Shown piece by piece: positions 1-12,870 of a stretch of DNA of 64,000 nucleotides. Position 1 is the first letter of the stretch. The number at the start of each line of letters is the position of its first letter. Source of the DNA: Scatophagus argus (Eukaryota > Chordata > Actinopteri > Scatophagidae); NCBI RefSeq assembly GCF_020382885.2, contig NC_058501.1, positions 12,621,501 to 12,685,500 of the forward strand, written 5' to 3'. Position numbers and translations under genes: made by a program. The notes under the pieces are model-generated. The model did not search any database and had not been told where the DNA came from. It was given only the letters and a program-made list of their open reading frames with translations.

Positions 1-608
1 AAAGAAAATGGGCCTCCCAAATTATGAGACAAAAAGAACAAAATATTAAGACCGATTTTCTCAATGTGGCCGAATGTTTCATCATTGTTTATACATGCAT
101 TTTAGTCACTTGGTGTACAAAGCAAATATTGAAATGATAACAATCTCAGGGAAAAGGAGTTTTATTTTCTTTCCTATTGTTCTTTTTGCTGGAAACCACC
201 CATTAAAAAATAAATTGATTTTAAACATCTACATTGTACAATGACTGAGCACACTGTTCACATATAAAAAATGTATGTGGGATAGTTTCTTGAAGAGAGG
301 CTGGAAAATAAAAAATAATAAGACCTTTTACCATGATAGAGTTTAATCATTTCGTTTGGCTCTTTTGAAACTTTAAAGGTAATCTTACCTCTCCCATAAA
401 CTCTTTTACTCTAGTTGGATATTCTGGTACTATTTCCACTCCAGTTATTACTACAGTGAACAAAGGAAACTATTCAGTCCATCAGCTATTGCAACAAACC
501 TTGATAATGGAGAACATTAATGGAAAGAAATCAGATCTCATGTGTTACAGAAAGGCTTTTATGAAAGCCTTTTATACCTTATCTCGTTTGTCTGCGTTTC
601 CTTCGCAG
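1..608. other. Intronic sequence upstream of the first visible kcnn4 exon
   Basis: AT-rich sequence ending in a good acceptor (TTCCTTCGCAG before 609). I see no exon for the missing kcnn4 N-terminus, no RNA gene and no recognisable repeat. Confidence 0.6.
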
Positions 609-3600
609 GGCTCAAGATTTGCCTTAATCCTCAACTGTTCCATCAGCCTGTCCACTGGGTGTCTCCTGGTCCTCATTATAGCTTTCCATTATAAAGACAT
701 CAGGGTGAGTTTGCCTTTTTTTTCCCCTTTGTTTCCAACAGTTTGGATGCCCTTATTGTGATGTGCCAAGTGAGAGCCTGTGCGTGTGCATGCATGGCTG
801 CATTGTTGATCTTCAGGGCTCAACTTGCCATGTTTTTTGCATCTCTTTTTATACCAGTTATGTTTGTTCCAAATTAGCATGGTCAGAATGATCCTTTGTT
901 GGAGATACTTGAGGGCAGTTGTTTTAGAAGGAGCTCTCGGTCCACTGATGGTAGCCTCAACACTGATTATCTGTGTTATTTTTGCTGTATGCTTAAAAAA
1001 CCTGGGATGAAAACCTCAGCCCACACAGGCTCAATGCACAATGTTGCAGCTGCAATATTTTTCCAATCCACGTGGCTCGCTGCTGTCATGGGTGAACTTA
1101 ATATACGTGAAGGGATCTGGTTGAAATTAAACACAGTATACAGTCACTTACCCTCATACACAGTAATAGTAATAAATACGACACTACTTTTCAGAACTCA
1201 AGGTATCGTTTACTTTTTCTTGTTGGGCCGCTGGGATTAGACTCTCACCTAGAGGGTTTTCAGTTTGGCTATGGACATATGTGTTTGATACAAGTGGGGT
1301 CCATGCAAGTGTATAGAGGAGATAAGGAAGGCCAAGTTTAGGGTGGAGACTAACACACAGTCAGTGTGTTCTGGTGTAGTTTTCACTCTTTGGTTTCAGA
1401 GATGACAGACTGAATCAAACCAAAGAACATCAGGATGCTTAAAGTCTCAGTCAGTGGAGCAAACAGAGGAGAAAGTTTTTTTGAGGATATTGACCTGCTT
1501 TATTTCCTTAACTGTCTTGAACAAACTGAGTCATAATAAAAATATATAATACATTTTCACCCATGAAATACTCATTCAAACTAGCATACAGCAGGTTTTT
1601 CCTCACAAGACTTCTGGTTGTTATCTGTGGTTTCATATCTTTCATATCATTGGAGGCTTAAAAACAGTTCCTTACAAACATGGTGTACCACTGATAACTA
1701 CATCTTTGCATTTTTTATCTTGTTTATTGGTAAAAAAAAATAAAAAATAAAAAACTCAAGCACACAAATATGCCTATGCTAGCATGTTGCGTAATGGGGA
1801 TTAGTTTTTGCAGCCAGTGAGGGAATATGAAGTGTTTTATATATGAGCTTACTCAAAAGTAACTCGAGAATGTATCTCGTATGCCTTAGAAAGTCCACAT
1901 CATTATAAGGATGATTTCCAAACATTATATATGAAGATGTGACTGTATTTTCATGTTTTTCCTTTTCCACTGCCTGTCCTCCTCCACTTTTCAGCTGTTC
2001 ATCATTGACCACAACCAGGTGGACTGGCGTATTGCCATGACAAGCCATAGGGTTCTTGTGATCACGCTGGAGTTGTTAGTCTGTGTCATCCATCCTGTTG
2101 GCACATACTGGGAGGTGGGCCTCCATGTCAACTCCTCTTCCTCAGCGCTATCCTGTGTTTCCAACTACAATGGCGAGTCTCTGGTGGACATGGAGCTGCT
2201 CTTATCAATGCTGATGTTCCTCCGATTGTACTTGGTGCACAGAACCATCCTGTTGCACAGCAAAGTGCTCCTGAGCGCCTCCTACAGGAGCATCGGCTCG
2301 CTCAACAACATCAACTTCACCTTCCGCTTTGTTCTCAAGGTACTGATGAACAAATACCCGGGGCGCACGCTGCTGGTCTTCATCCTCTTCTTCTGGCTCA
2401 CTGCGTCCTGGATGCTTACTCTGTGTGAGAGGTATGGAAGAGAACTACATGTGTGTACTCAATAGAATTAGACTGACTGAATTAGACAGATGAGAAGACA
2501 GCATTCATGAGAGCAGAATCAATCTTCCCACCTAACCTCAAGCAATGTTGTTGAGCGAGTATTTCTTTTTATATTCCTTTTTATATTGCAGTTTTCCCAA
2601 CGTACAGCGTTGATACACAATATGTTTATTCCAGAACTATTAGTGGAACAACAAAACTAATTTATTTGTATTTATACTGTGTTTTAATTACATATTGAAT
2701 CAGGTGAGCTTGTGAGCTTTTATTTCTTCCAGTAGAAGATTCTGTCATAATTTCAGTGATTGGAGACTTTTGTACAAAAAAGTCAGATGAGTCTTTGAAA
2801 TCTTGATATTTTAAAGGTGAATATTCATTATTTTGTAGTACTTATGACTAAAAACAAAACCGCTTTCAAAAATCAGAATTTTAACTTCTATCATTAAGTG
2901 CCTGAATGCACACACACACTACAGCTTTCTTCTTGTTACTATCTTCCGCCAAACTTCCCCCGCCTCGTCACCGACATGTAGATTAAAGAAAACAAACTGC
3001 TTGGTAGTTTGACATTCCTCCGCAAACCTTGATGGTCAATTTGACTTTCCTGTTCATAATGGATTTCTATTAACTGATTTGATAATCACGATATTCTATT
3101 TTCTTACTCCAACAAATTATTCTTTAATGTTAGCCAACTAAACGTCAGCATTATCCTCTGTAGTGTGTGACCAGCGTGAGCTCTTTTGTTCATTTGAACC
3201 CTAATGGGAGGTTTTGCCTTCAGTTTCACATATTATTTTGATTTGTCAGAAGCAATAAAAGAGCTTCGGACTGATAGCTGATAAGACTGCCGGGCCTTTT
3301 ACTTCTGAACTGTCACATCAGACATTTTCTATGTTAGGCAATTACCACATCCAGGAACCAGAGGAACACTCACTCTCTGAATGACCTCTATGTTTGGTCT
3401 CAGTATAGTGTACGCCGTATAAATTTTTTTACATGTTTACACACAGCATCAGCTCTGTTAACAACGCCTTTGTCAAACTCAGATCACAGACCAGCGGGTT
3501 GTGCTTGGTTATCAGGTTTAAAACTTTACGTTACCGGTCCTGAAGGAACTAGCATATTGTACTGTGATGAATCTATATTACTTTGTTCCAGCTGATTGCT

Positions 3601-6600
3601 TGTGTTGCTTAAGGAGTCTTTAAGTTCACAACATGTGAGCTGAACATCCAAAGAAATGAATTTTGTCTCTCTTGGCATACATATAGGATGGACTGCTACC
3701 ATGCTACAGACAAGTAAACTGTGTAAATTAGACTACCTTAAGACTACCTTAATGTTTGTGGTAGTTATTATTTTAATATTTTTTTAGACCACTGTGGGCA
3801 TTATTGTCCTGCAATGAGTAGTTTGTATCAGTTTAATGAGACACTTCGATTTGTCAGGTATTGCATTTGCTGCATTAATCATCTGGATTTTCTGATAATT
3901 TTCTCCATACATTGATTTTCCAGAAAAGATAAATCATATTCAGTATTCATATTTTAATTTAAAATTACATGTGCTGTGATCACCTTCTCCTGTACATGGA
4001 GAAGGTCCCCATAGAAAAAGAATGAATTAATACTGAATGAAAATGCTCATAAAATCAACATCATCGATCAACTAAACGTGAAGAGGCGTCTCAAGACTCT
4101 ATTTATTCTATATTACAAGCAGAATTACGTATATAGGTTTTTTTAAGTTTACATTATTTTAGACTCCTAAAACAAATTGTTACTGGCATCTGAGTAAAAA
4201 CTGTGGGTTAAGTAGTGCATGGTTATGTAAGGTGAAAACAGTCATGAATGTTAAGATTTGAGATGAATGGAAGATGTAACAATCCATTATAGTTTTATTT
4301 TTGTTGTCGTTACCATTAATTACATTGGGATCCATATGCATGTATTTAACATGCTGCGATAGGACAGAGTCTCAGCCCTGTTTCCCTCCCTGCAGGAAGA
4401 CCCAGGAATCAACAGGCCGAATGGACACAGCTCTGTGGCTCATAATCATCACTTTCCTCACTGTGGGCTATGGGGATGTGTCACCCAAAAGCACCTGTGG
4501 CAAGGCGGTGTGTCTGTTCACTGGAGTCATGGTAACTTGCATGGGTTGCTTGTTGAGAAAATGTAATACTTTTTGTGCTAAAGAAATTTTCCTGCAACTG
4601 TGTGCATACCGAAGCATATAAAACACACAATACGTCTACTTGATGCATTCACGTTATTTCATGTCAAGCAGCTGTTTTGTCTTCTTTGGTCTCTTATCAG
4701 CAACTGACTTAGCCAGCTCAGCATCAATGGTTTCAACACAAGATACATTTAATGCTCAGTTCGTTAAACACAAAGAATGGAAGACGTCTTATCTTTGATT
4801 CACTTCTATATTTGTTCCTAACAAAACCACCTGACATTTCTCTGTGTGGACTACCAGCTTGATAAGACACTAAAACAAGATGTTCTGTTTTGCTTTGCAT
4901 GTTCCCTTGTATTCTGGTTAATTACACTCATTCATTTTCTCAAGTTGGATCTCAATATTAAATTCTGGGCTGTTTTCATTTTTGTTCTTTATCATTTCCT
5001 TCGGTTCTGCTCTATTTTGTTCTGTAGCGTGCCTTATCATCCTCTTTGGTTTGTTTCATTTCCTTCCATTTCTGTTCTTTTCCATTGCAGCAACCCTTTC
5101 CCCATTTTTTCCTATTTAGATTTTTTCCTTTTTTCATATCAGGTCATTTCAGTTTGGTTCACTTCTCTCCTGCACCTTTTGTGTTCTTTCTCAGCCTATT
5201 CTGCGCTATTCAACTATGTATCTTGGACACAATGGACCCCTTTTGCTTTTCCTTCTCATACCTGGTGGAGATATTGTAAAATATATCACAATACATTTTC
5301 TAAATAGTTTTCTCATCATAGTTTCAAGAATCCTGGGGAGAAAACAATGAAAAATATTCAAATTAATAGATTCCACTGTGGTGTTTTTTTTTGTTTGTTT
5401 TTTTAATTGCAGCAAGACAGTATTGTGTTTTTTTGATGCGAAGTGGCAAGCCTATGACTGACAGAAAGGTGGACAGTGGGGTCTGAGTTGGAGATGGGAT
5501 GGTTAATGAGATGAAGAAATTATATTTGAGATAAAGCAAAGAGGTACAGTAAATTAAGACAAACAAGTCACTGAGAACGAGGAGTGGCTGTTTGAGTAGG
5601 AATCAGACTTTGGTCGGCTTCCTCACCTTTGCTGCGTCAAGTTCTGGTAAAGGTAGATAAGAGTCACTCATTGTGGTTCTGGATGTGGGCACAGGTCCGG
5701 TTTAGACACCTCTGTGACAGAGTGGAAAACAATTTTTTCCCTCTGTCTTTCTCCATCTGCCTTGTTTTTATAAGCTCCCCTCTTATAAGGGAAAACTTTC
5801 CACCATATCCATTTTTAGGTGGTTTATTGCCTTTGGCATCGGTACAACAGGAGGGTGTGCCAACCTGTGCCAGTGATTTGGAAAAAAAAAAAAATTCCTT
5901 CTCTCATCAGAGCAGTACTGGGAGCCAGTCACTGAGGCTAACACACCTGTAATATAGCTGAAAGCCTCAATGGTCAGCACTTCTGTTTCACTCCAGCCAT
6001 AACTCAGTTTGCAGCTGTGTTCAGTGGTTGACAGCAGATTGCATGCCATCATTGTGTGTAGATGGATCCAAGGAAAGACTACCTCTCACTCAGTGTAAGC
6101 ATAGATATTTTGTGGCTGTTGCCATGAAATGTAAATTTAAAACTCTGTTTTTTGCTTTATTATATTCTTGCTTGTTCTCTCCTTCTTTCTCTTTTATTTC
6201 TCATGCAAGCTGAAAAGAGGAACACAGGTAAAGACCAGTGATCTTCTGTCATTAAATGTGGTGGACATGAAATCAGTGCGATGTTTTGTCTGTTTTCCAT
6301 GATATGTCTTTTTTGTGACCATGTGAGATTCACGTTATGGCTCGTCTGAGTCTTCACCACCATGTAGTGTAGTTCCCTGTCCAGCAATAGCACAAAGCTA
6401 TTCTCAGAGGAAACCAGCACTATAACAGTGCCACAGAGGCCTGTGTTTAACCAGTGAACTCTGTGTAAATATAACTTTGATTTATTAGACAAAACCATAT
6501 GAGGTATGAAGATCAACATTCAGTTTTCTGAATAAATGCTTTCCCTTGAGGGGAATGGTGGAGCAAAACACACAAGACTCTGTTGAGGATTCGGACTTAA

Positions 6601-9600
6601 AATTAGACCGTAAATGTTAACATCAGGTCCTCCTCAGCTCTGTTCTTGGTGATGTCGCTACAGTATTCAAGATCAATCTCCAACACTTACATCATTATTG
6701 AGAAACTGTTGAGAAGACTGGCAGATGGTAAATATGTTAGAAACCAAGCCAATATCCGTGTGTTTGTGCTGGCTTTTAGGGTGTAGCCTGCACTGCCATG
6801 CTGGTGGCTGTCGTTACCAAGAAGCTGGCGTTGAACAAAGGAGAGAAACATGTGCACTTCTTCATGTTGGACATCCAGGTCTCTAAAAGGGTAAGAGGAG
6901 AAATAAGTTATTCAGCAAAATATATTATAATTTTATAGCCGACATTATGAAAACAATAACAACATACCAACTTGCGATTTATTCTTGGCAACACTGTTGA
7001 CAATATTCTTGGCAAGAAATATGACTTTTGTACGCACATGCATGACCATTTCCTTATTCTTTGCATGATTCCAGTGGGCTTCATCTGATAAATGTTATTT
7101 CAGAGACAAAATATTTTTGCATGTTTTGGCCCATTTACTACAAATCATGTGTACTTATGTTACTGCTTACTGTTTCAAAATGTGATGTCATTTTTTTTTA
7201 GATTCTTGTATGTACCTTCCCTCTATTTTCTGTATGAAAATCAGCTTACAGAAACTTGAAGCCTGTTTAAGTTAGGTAATCCATCACAACGAACACCATG
7301 ACTGTGTTTATTGTTGCCAGAGTCACTGGAACGTTGCGTGGTAATGCAGCTGTAAGTGCAGAATGATTTGAAAGGCCTGCGCCGCATTGGCAGACAACAA
7401 TAACATAACTCAATAAAAAAAGAACACTTTGGTATGCTTTGGAAAATGCTTGGCAGTTATGTAAAATATCTTGTTGAAGAGGGCCAAAAGATGTGAAATT
7501 CTGATTGTTGAATAGAAAACCTCCTCGAAGCAGAGTTCAGCAATTTTCACTGAAGGATTTAATGAGTCATTAGACACAATTATTACTAACAATAACAGTA
7601 ATTATTAATAAGTCGGTAAAGGTCAGATAATTTTGTGTATATGTATGTGATGACAACAACATACATTTTCAATTCAATTCAATTCAATTTAAACTCTTAA
7701 ATTTGAAACACATGTGCATTAAAATGTGCAATAGAGCAGGTGTGACAAAGGGTGTGTTTTTTTTTTTGAAGATCCTCTAATAGGAGTCTAATTAGCATTA
7801 TTTTTGCAGCATTTTGTGTCAGTGTTTAGTGAGTGTCTAATAATCAAATTAACGTCCTGATACAGATGTTTAGAAAACAGTCCACTGCCCTCCCTTCCCT
7901 CTTTTCCATTAGAGGTTGCTGCAGTGTGGCAGGACATATAAGAGAGATGATGAAGCGGATGGAGCTGTCAGGATGGAAGCGTCACTACTTTCCGTGTCGC
8001 ATGCATGTTTTGGTTTTTGAGTCTTACTATAATTATTTTTTTCCTTCAAATAAGAGACACCAAGGGACGGAATACTGTGGGAAAAGGGGAGGGAGATGAG
8101 GCCTGCAAACCTCTTTATAGCAGTTTCAAGGCGTCAAACAGGAAATCATCTGATCTTTGTCAGGAAGGGAACTTGTGTCAGTTCAGGACGGTGCAGCGAC
8201 GGGCAGGAAACTGGTTGAGCTTAGGTTTGTGTGTGTGTGTTTGTGTGTGTGTAAGCGGCATGCAGAGGAAACAGTCATAAAACCAGAACAGTGTCTCAGA
8301 AATATACAGAAACGTGTAATGAGTGATAGGGTTCCCACAATCCGAGTTTCACTTTGTGTTTTGTGTGCAGTGCTACAACTTGTCGCCAAACTGTAAACCA
8401 GCATCTAACTGCAGTAGGATGCACTGCTTCGGAGGATACAAGCATTTCCTTTCTCCTGGTGGCTGCATCCTGTCGCTAGGTGCATCTTTATGCCTTGCTT
8501 GTGGATGTTCTGGTGTGCGTGCTTGTGTGTGCCTGTGTGTTTTTGTGCGTGAGCATTCATTCTTCTGAGTTATCTGGTGCAGTCCAGATTTACACTGATG
8601 GGAACAAGGGAAGACACCTGGATGCAAACACTGACAGCGTCTATTAATAACCCTTACAAGAGGGCCAGGGTGACATCATCACCGAGCAGTTACAGTGATT
8701 TGCGCAGGAAGATAAACAGACATTAACAGAATTAAAGAGAAATGTGTGAAAAGGTGATTCTGGAGAAACGCTGCAATGTCTAAACATCAGTTGTGGTCGA
8801 AAAGGTCTGTCCTTCAACTTCTTGTATAAGCATCTCTGTGAAAACAAGGCCTTCACAGTTTGTTTCTGGTTTATCTAAAATCAACAAGACTGTCTTCATT
8901 TAACCAGCAGGATTGCATAAGTAACACTTTTACTTCCTGTAAGGTGATTGATATCAACAGCTTCTATCTGAAAAAACAAAAAAAACAAAAAAAAAAACTA
9001 AAACGAAGGTAAGTGATGCATGTTTTTGTTGGTAAAGCTTGCAAATGTGATCAATGCTATTTCAATGGTCTAATTACGACTGCTCCTGGAACCCCGATGC
9101 TCAATTGATTCAGATGTTTTTGTCTCTTTACCAGATCCGCCACGCTGCTGCTAACGTGCTAAGGGAGTGCTGGCTCCTGCACCGCACAAACCTGACAAAG
9201 GGCAACGCCGGTGAGCACCGACGACACCAGAGATGCCTTCTGGAAGCCATCAGAGTGTGAGTTACTGTATCGCAAAGTGATACCTTCAGGCGGGATGTCT
9301 GTGTGTGTTTGTTTGTCTGGGCGAAGGATATAAGTGGGTGGCGGTTTGTGTGCCTTACAGGTGTATTTTACGGGTCATTAACTTTGTGTCAACATGTTTA
9401 ACCACAGAGTCACAGTTTTTAATGGATAATTTAAATTACTAATTAGACTTGTTTGCCTCTTTTATGTGGGCAGGACATGTGAGAACAAGGATCCACCCTT
9501 TTATTATACAGAATTCATGGCAAGGTTCTGAGACATTCTGGCAAATTACTTTTTTTTTAAAAACTATTTACAGTATAATTTGACAGTAATGCACAACATA

Positions 9601-11335
9601 TTGTGCATCTTCTTCTGAGACATCAAGAAGAAAAACATGGAAACCATTACATTTTCCATTGGAGCTGTGTCTTCTTGTTACTAAGCCCATGCTCCTCTTC
9701 AAGGAACAAGGGGGATTCACAAGACAAGGCGTGCAGAAATATGATTGTATGGTTCATTATCTGGAGAACGGGATTATGTATGAGTGTGAGTGTGTGTGTT
9801 AGACTGGGTGGAAGGGTTGTACTTCCTGCTTTACACCAGGCAGAGCCACTATAAATAAATACTCTGTGGAAAGTTCGAGAGGGAGAGACCTTCACACCTT
9901 GGGATTAAGAGCATTATACTGAAATGAGACCATCACTTTAATGTCTTCAGAGACTGGCAGCTTGATTGCAATATTGTTTTCCATATGTCTTTCCTGGTGG
10001 TTTCAAGATACTAAATTTAGGCCTTTTCCACTTGATATGTCAAAAACCTTCTGGTAATGTTTTATAGCTATTTAACAAACACAGCATGACTCCTGCATGT
10101 TGAGTAGTGGAATACTAAGCTGTCAGCTTAGTCCTCCACAAATCAGAGGTTTTGTATTGTGCCAGGACTGTTCCATTTGTCCAAAAATAGGATGCTCCAT
10201 CCTCAGATAGGCTCTTCAAAACTCTTGGTGGAACCCTGAATTCTACACATAGTAACTGATGTTTTTTAATCAAAGAAATAGTCTTGCATGAAACAGCTTT
10301 GGATATAAATTTTTCTGTGTCTCAGTGCAGTATTTTAAATAATGTACATAAAATAAGCTTGTGTTTGAAATACCTCCACCTGACTGAGATCTAGCAAACC
10401 TTTTTTATTTATTTATTTTTTTTTTACACAGATTCCGGCATTTACGTCTCAAACAAAGAAAATTGAGAGATTACGTCAGTGAGATGGTTGACCTCCCTAA
10501 GGTAAACGACTGCTATCACTGGAATATTTTGTACGTGTTCCATTGGAAAGGATCACTCCAAATAAGATGACATGGATCCCCATAAAAACACTCACTTTAC
10601 TTACATGGACTATTACGCTGTATTTTACAGGCTGTTTATCGCTAGGTGTTCAGACACATTAAATGCTTGTTAAAAAAATCTCCATAAAATGTCTCGGGAT
10701 TCATTTTTGTCAGGAATTCATGAGCCTAGGTAGGTTTTCCATGTGGAATAAAACCAAGGTATAAAGACATCACCCAGCAAGAGGCACTAATGTGTAATTT
10801 GTGCATTTTAAAACACATTTTCTCGATTGATTTATATGGAAAACAAGCCTAGTTTTTCCAGCCTGCAAGTGTGGACCCTTGGTAAAATGACAAAAGTAAA
10901 CCATGAAATGAAGTTGCTAAAGGCTGAAGAGACACAGGGTGGTCTTGACTCGACGGCCCCTATGCACTGACTGTAACAAATGCACAATGTAACAGTGAGT
11001 CCATCAGTCAGTAAAAGACATCCTCAGAGCTTTACTATATCTGCAACATACATTTGAAATATGTCTGCACAGAATCCAGTAATAGTCAACATGGCTGCAG
11101 CTCTTTCCTTGTAAATACAAATTACATAGATTTCATATATTAATTGCGTGGGTGGTTTTGACAGATGCAGATGATCATGTGCGACCTCAGTGCCAACTGG
11201 AATAACTCCTATCGGGAGCTGGAGCAACGTATTCTCTCCATGGAGCAGAAGCTGGATGAGCTGAGTCGCTGCTTCCATCAAACGTCTGACCTGCTGGCTC
11301 AGGTCTTACGTCACCGCAATCCGGAGATCAGGTAA
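609..11335 (+). CDS. kcnn4: Intermediate-conductance calcium-activated potassium channel, KCNN4-like (5' partial, 7 exons)
   Basis: Plasma-membrane potassium channel opened by calcium through bound calmodulin. Exons that splice in frame: 609-704, 1995-2431, 4396-4531, 6780-6890, 9135-9256, 10432-10501, 11165-11335, giving about 380 residues. The first coding exon (N-terminus and start of S1) must lie left of the window. Visible parts in order: S2 segment with ISLST; S2-S3 linker with LFIIDH and DWRIAMT; S4 region with FLRLYLVHR and [13 protein letters not shown]; pore filter TVGYGD; S6 with CTAMLVAVV; then the calmodulin-binding region ([12 protein letters not shown] through LKQRKLRD) and a C-terminal coiled coil ([17 protein letters not shown]). 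[17 protein letters not shown] and the short tail fit KCNN4 better than KCNN1-3. The residue matching human KCNN4 His358 is Gln here. The terminal stop has an optional extra intron (see findings). Confidence 0.93.
4940..5200. repeat. T/C-rich low-complexity stretch in a kcnn4 intron
   Basis: Degenerate pyrimidine-rich sequence made of variants of TTTCCTTC/TTCTGTTC. It leaves a long open frame by chance because stop codons are rare in T/C-rich DNA. It has no splice context or protein-like composition. Confidence 0.6.
8218..8255. repeat. (TG)n microsatellite
   Basis: Interrupted GT/TG run in the intron between kcnn4 exons 6780-6890 and 9135-9256. Related GT-rich tracts occur at 8520-8550 and 9298-9315. 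Confidence 0.8.
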
Positions 11336-12870
11336 ACAACAATTACAGCTTCAACTGAAGCTGCACAAATCTGCTGATAGCACAGTGCAGGATGTGGTAT
11401 CTTAGTCAACGCTTTCCTGCTAAGGAAAATATTTTTTGCTGTATTTTTTGCAGGTGACATGGCTACAAACACTGAGTAAGTGTTTTCACCAACAGTACAC
11501 AAGAAAATGAGATGGAAATCCTCTCCACCCAGAGCTGCTCCAGACTCTTAACATGCAAACCACTTGGAGGACTGGCATGCCTTCTATAGGTCTCATCTTC
11601 TGGCCCCTGTGCATAGTGCACTGCGCTATGACTGACAGCTGTAAAATTATACAGATAAAATAAGACTTCCCTCTGGGAGAATCACAGTGCATTTGGAGAA
11701 ATCTGTGTTTTGAGCAGTTATATTTGTCATGGGGGACAGAAAACTGCATTAATCTCAAACAGGGACTGTGGAGAGAGCCTTGTAACCCACGGTGTCACAG
11801 TGCCAGTCCAGGGCTCGCTACATTATGTGCCATATGTAAGATTTCATTGATGGACTCTGTCACTGCCTTATTCCTGTGGAATAAGATATATATTATTACA
11901 TTTTAAGTGTATTTTAAACTTCTTGCAATGTTTTTAGAATTAGTCTTTTCAGTTGTATATATATATATAAAAAAAAACTTTAGCAGATACTCTTTTCTCA
12001 TTAGCAGATAGTTTAATTGTTACCAAGTAGATTATTGTTTGTAAACAGGCTTACTGAAAAGAATTGTGAATGCAGTGTGTTTGGTTGCTCAAGAAGAAAC
12101 TAAACTCAATTCAATTGTGGGAAGAAACAATCTTCTTTAGATGTGAAGATGTGTCAACTGAAACACAAATGAAAGTCTACATTTAAGGTTGTATTCATCA
12201 GCTTACACCTGTTCTAAGTGTGAAGCTTAGGTGCAAGTTGCCTTGTAAACTCAGCTTTCAACAACCCAACAGCTCCATCTAGTGCACATGAATTAAATAA
12301 ACTACATAACATTGAGGCCTGTTAACATTGTGTAACAATTATAATAATGATAATAATAATAATGATAATAAAAAGTCATATACTATTTTCAAGCTGAATC
12401 CCAGGACCTTTACAAAGTCTCACAGGAACATAACATTTGGACCAGCTGTAGTGAAAACAAATCTGAAAAACACTCAAAAACACCCATAGAAACCTCACTG
12501 TGAAAAATGCACTTTGTGAGAAAAATCAGCAAAACTGGACCAACTCTTTCTCTAGAGGATAAACTGGAGTTTATGTGTCTTTTAACTTAATCCAACACTG
12601 AACATTATTCGTTGTCTGTCAGTTTGTATTCTGGTGTGTTGTTAAAAGAACTTCTTGTTCTAACCCTGTTTACTTGTGTATCATTTGCACATGGTGAAAA
12701 CATGTTAACCATCCGGAACCTGCTTATGATTAAAAGCCATTAAGAATTAACGTGCATGTGGTTTTGTCGCTTAGCAATGCAGAAATTAGAAAAAATAATG
12801 ACAATGATGTGTGAAAAATCCCTTTAGATTCAACCTAGTCTTGAAGTGTGATGTACAAATCACAGACACA
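11336..12870. other. kcnn4 3' UTR and convergent intergenic region
   Basis: No coding exon is supported here. An AATAAA at about 12295 could end the kcnn4 transcript. There is a short TA run at 11957-11969 and an (AAT)n-type repeat at 12341-12373. The - strand zinc-finger gene converges on this interval, so its 3' UTR also lies here. Confidence 0.55.

Noticed and set aside
4846-5307. 153-codon open frame
   Set aside because: Lies in a kcnn4 intron in T/C-rich low-complexity DNA. Phe/Leu/Ser-rich translation with no domain.
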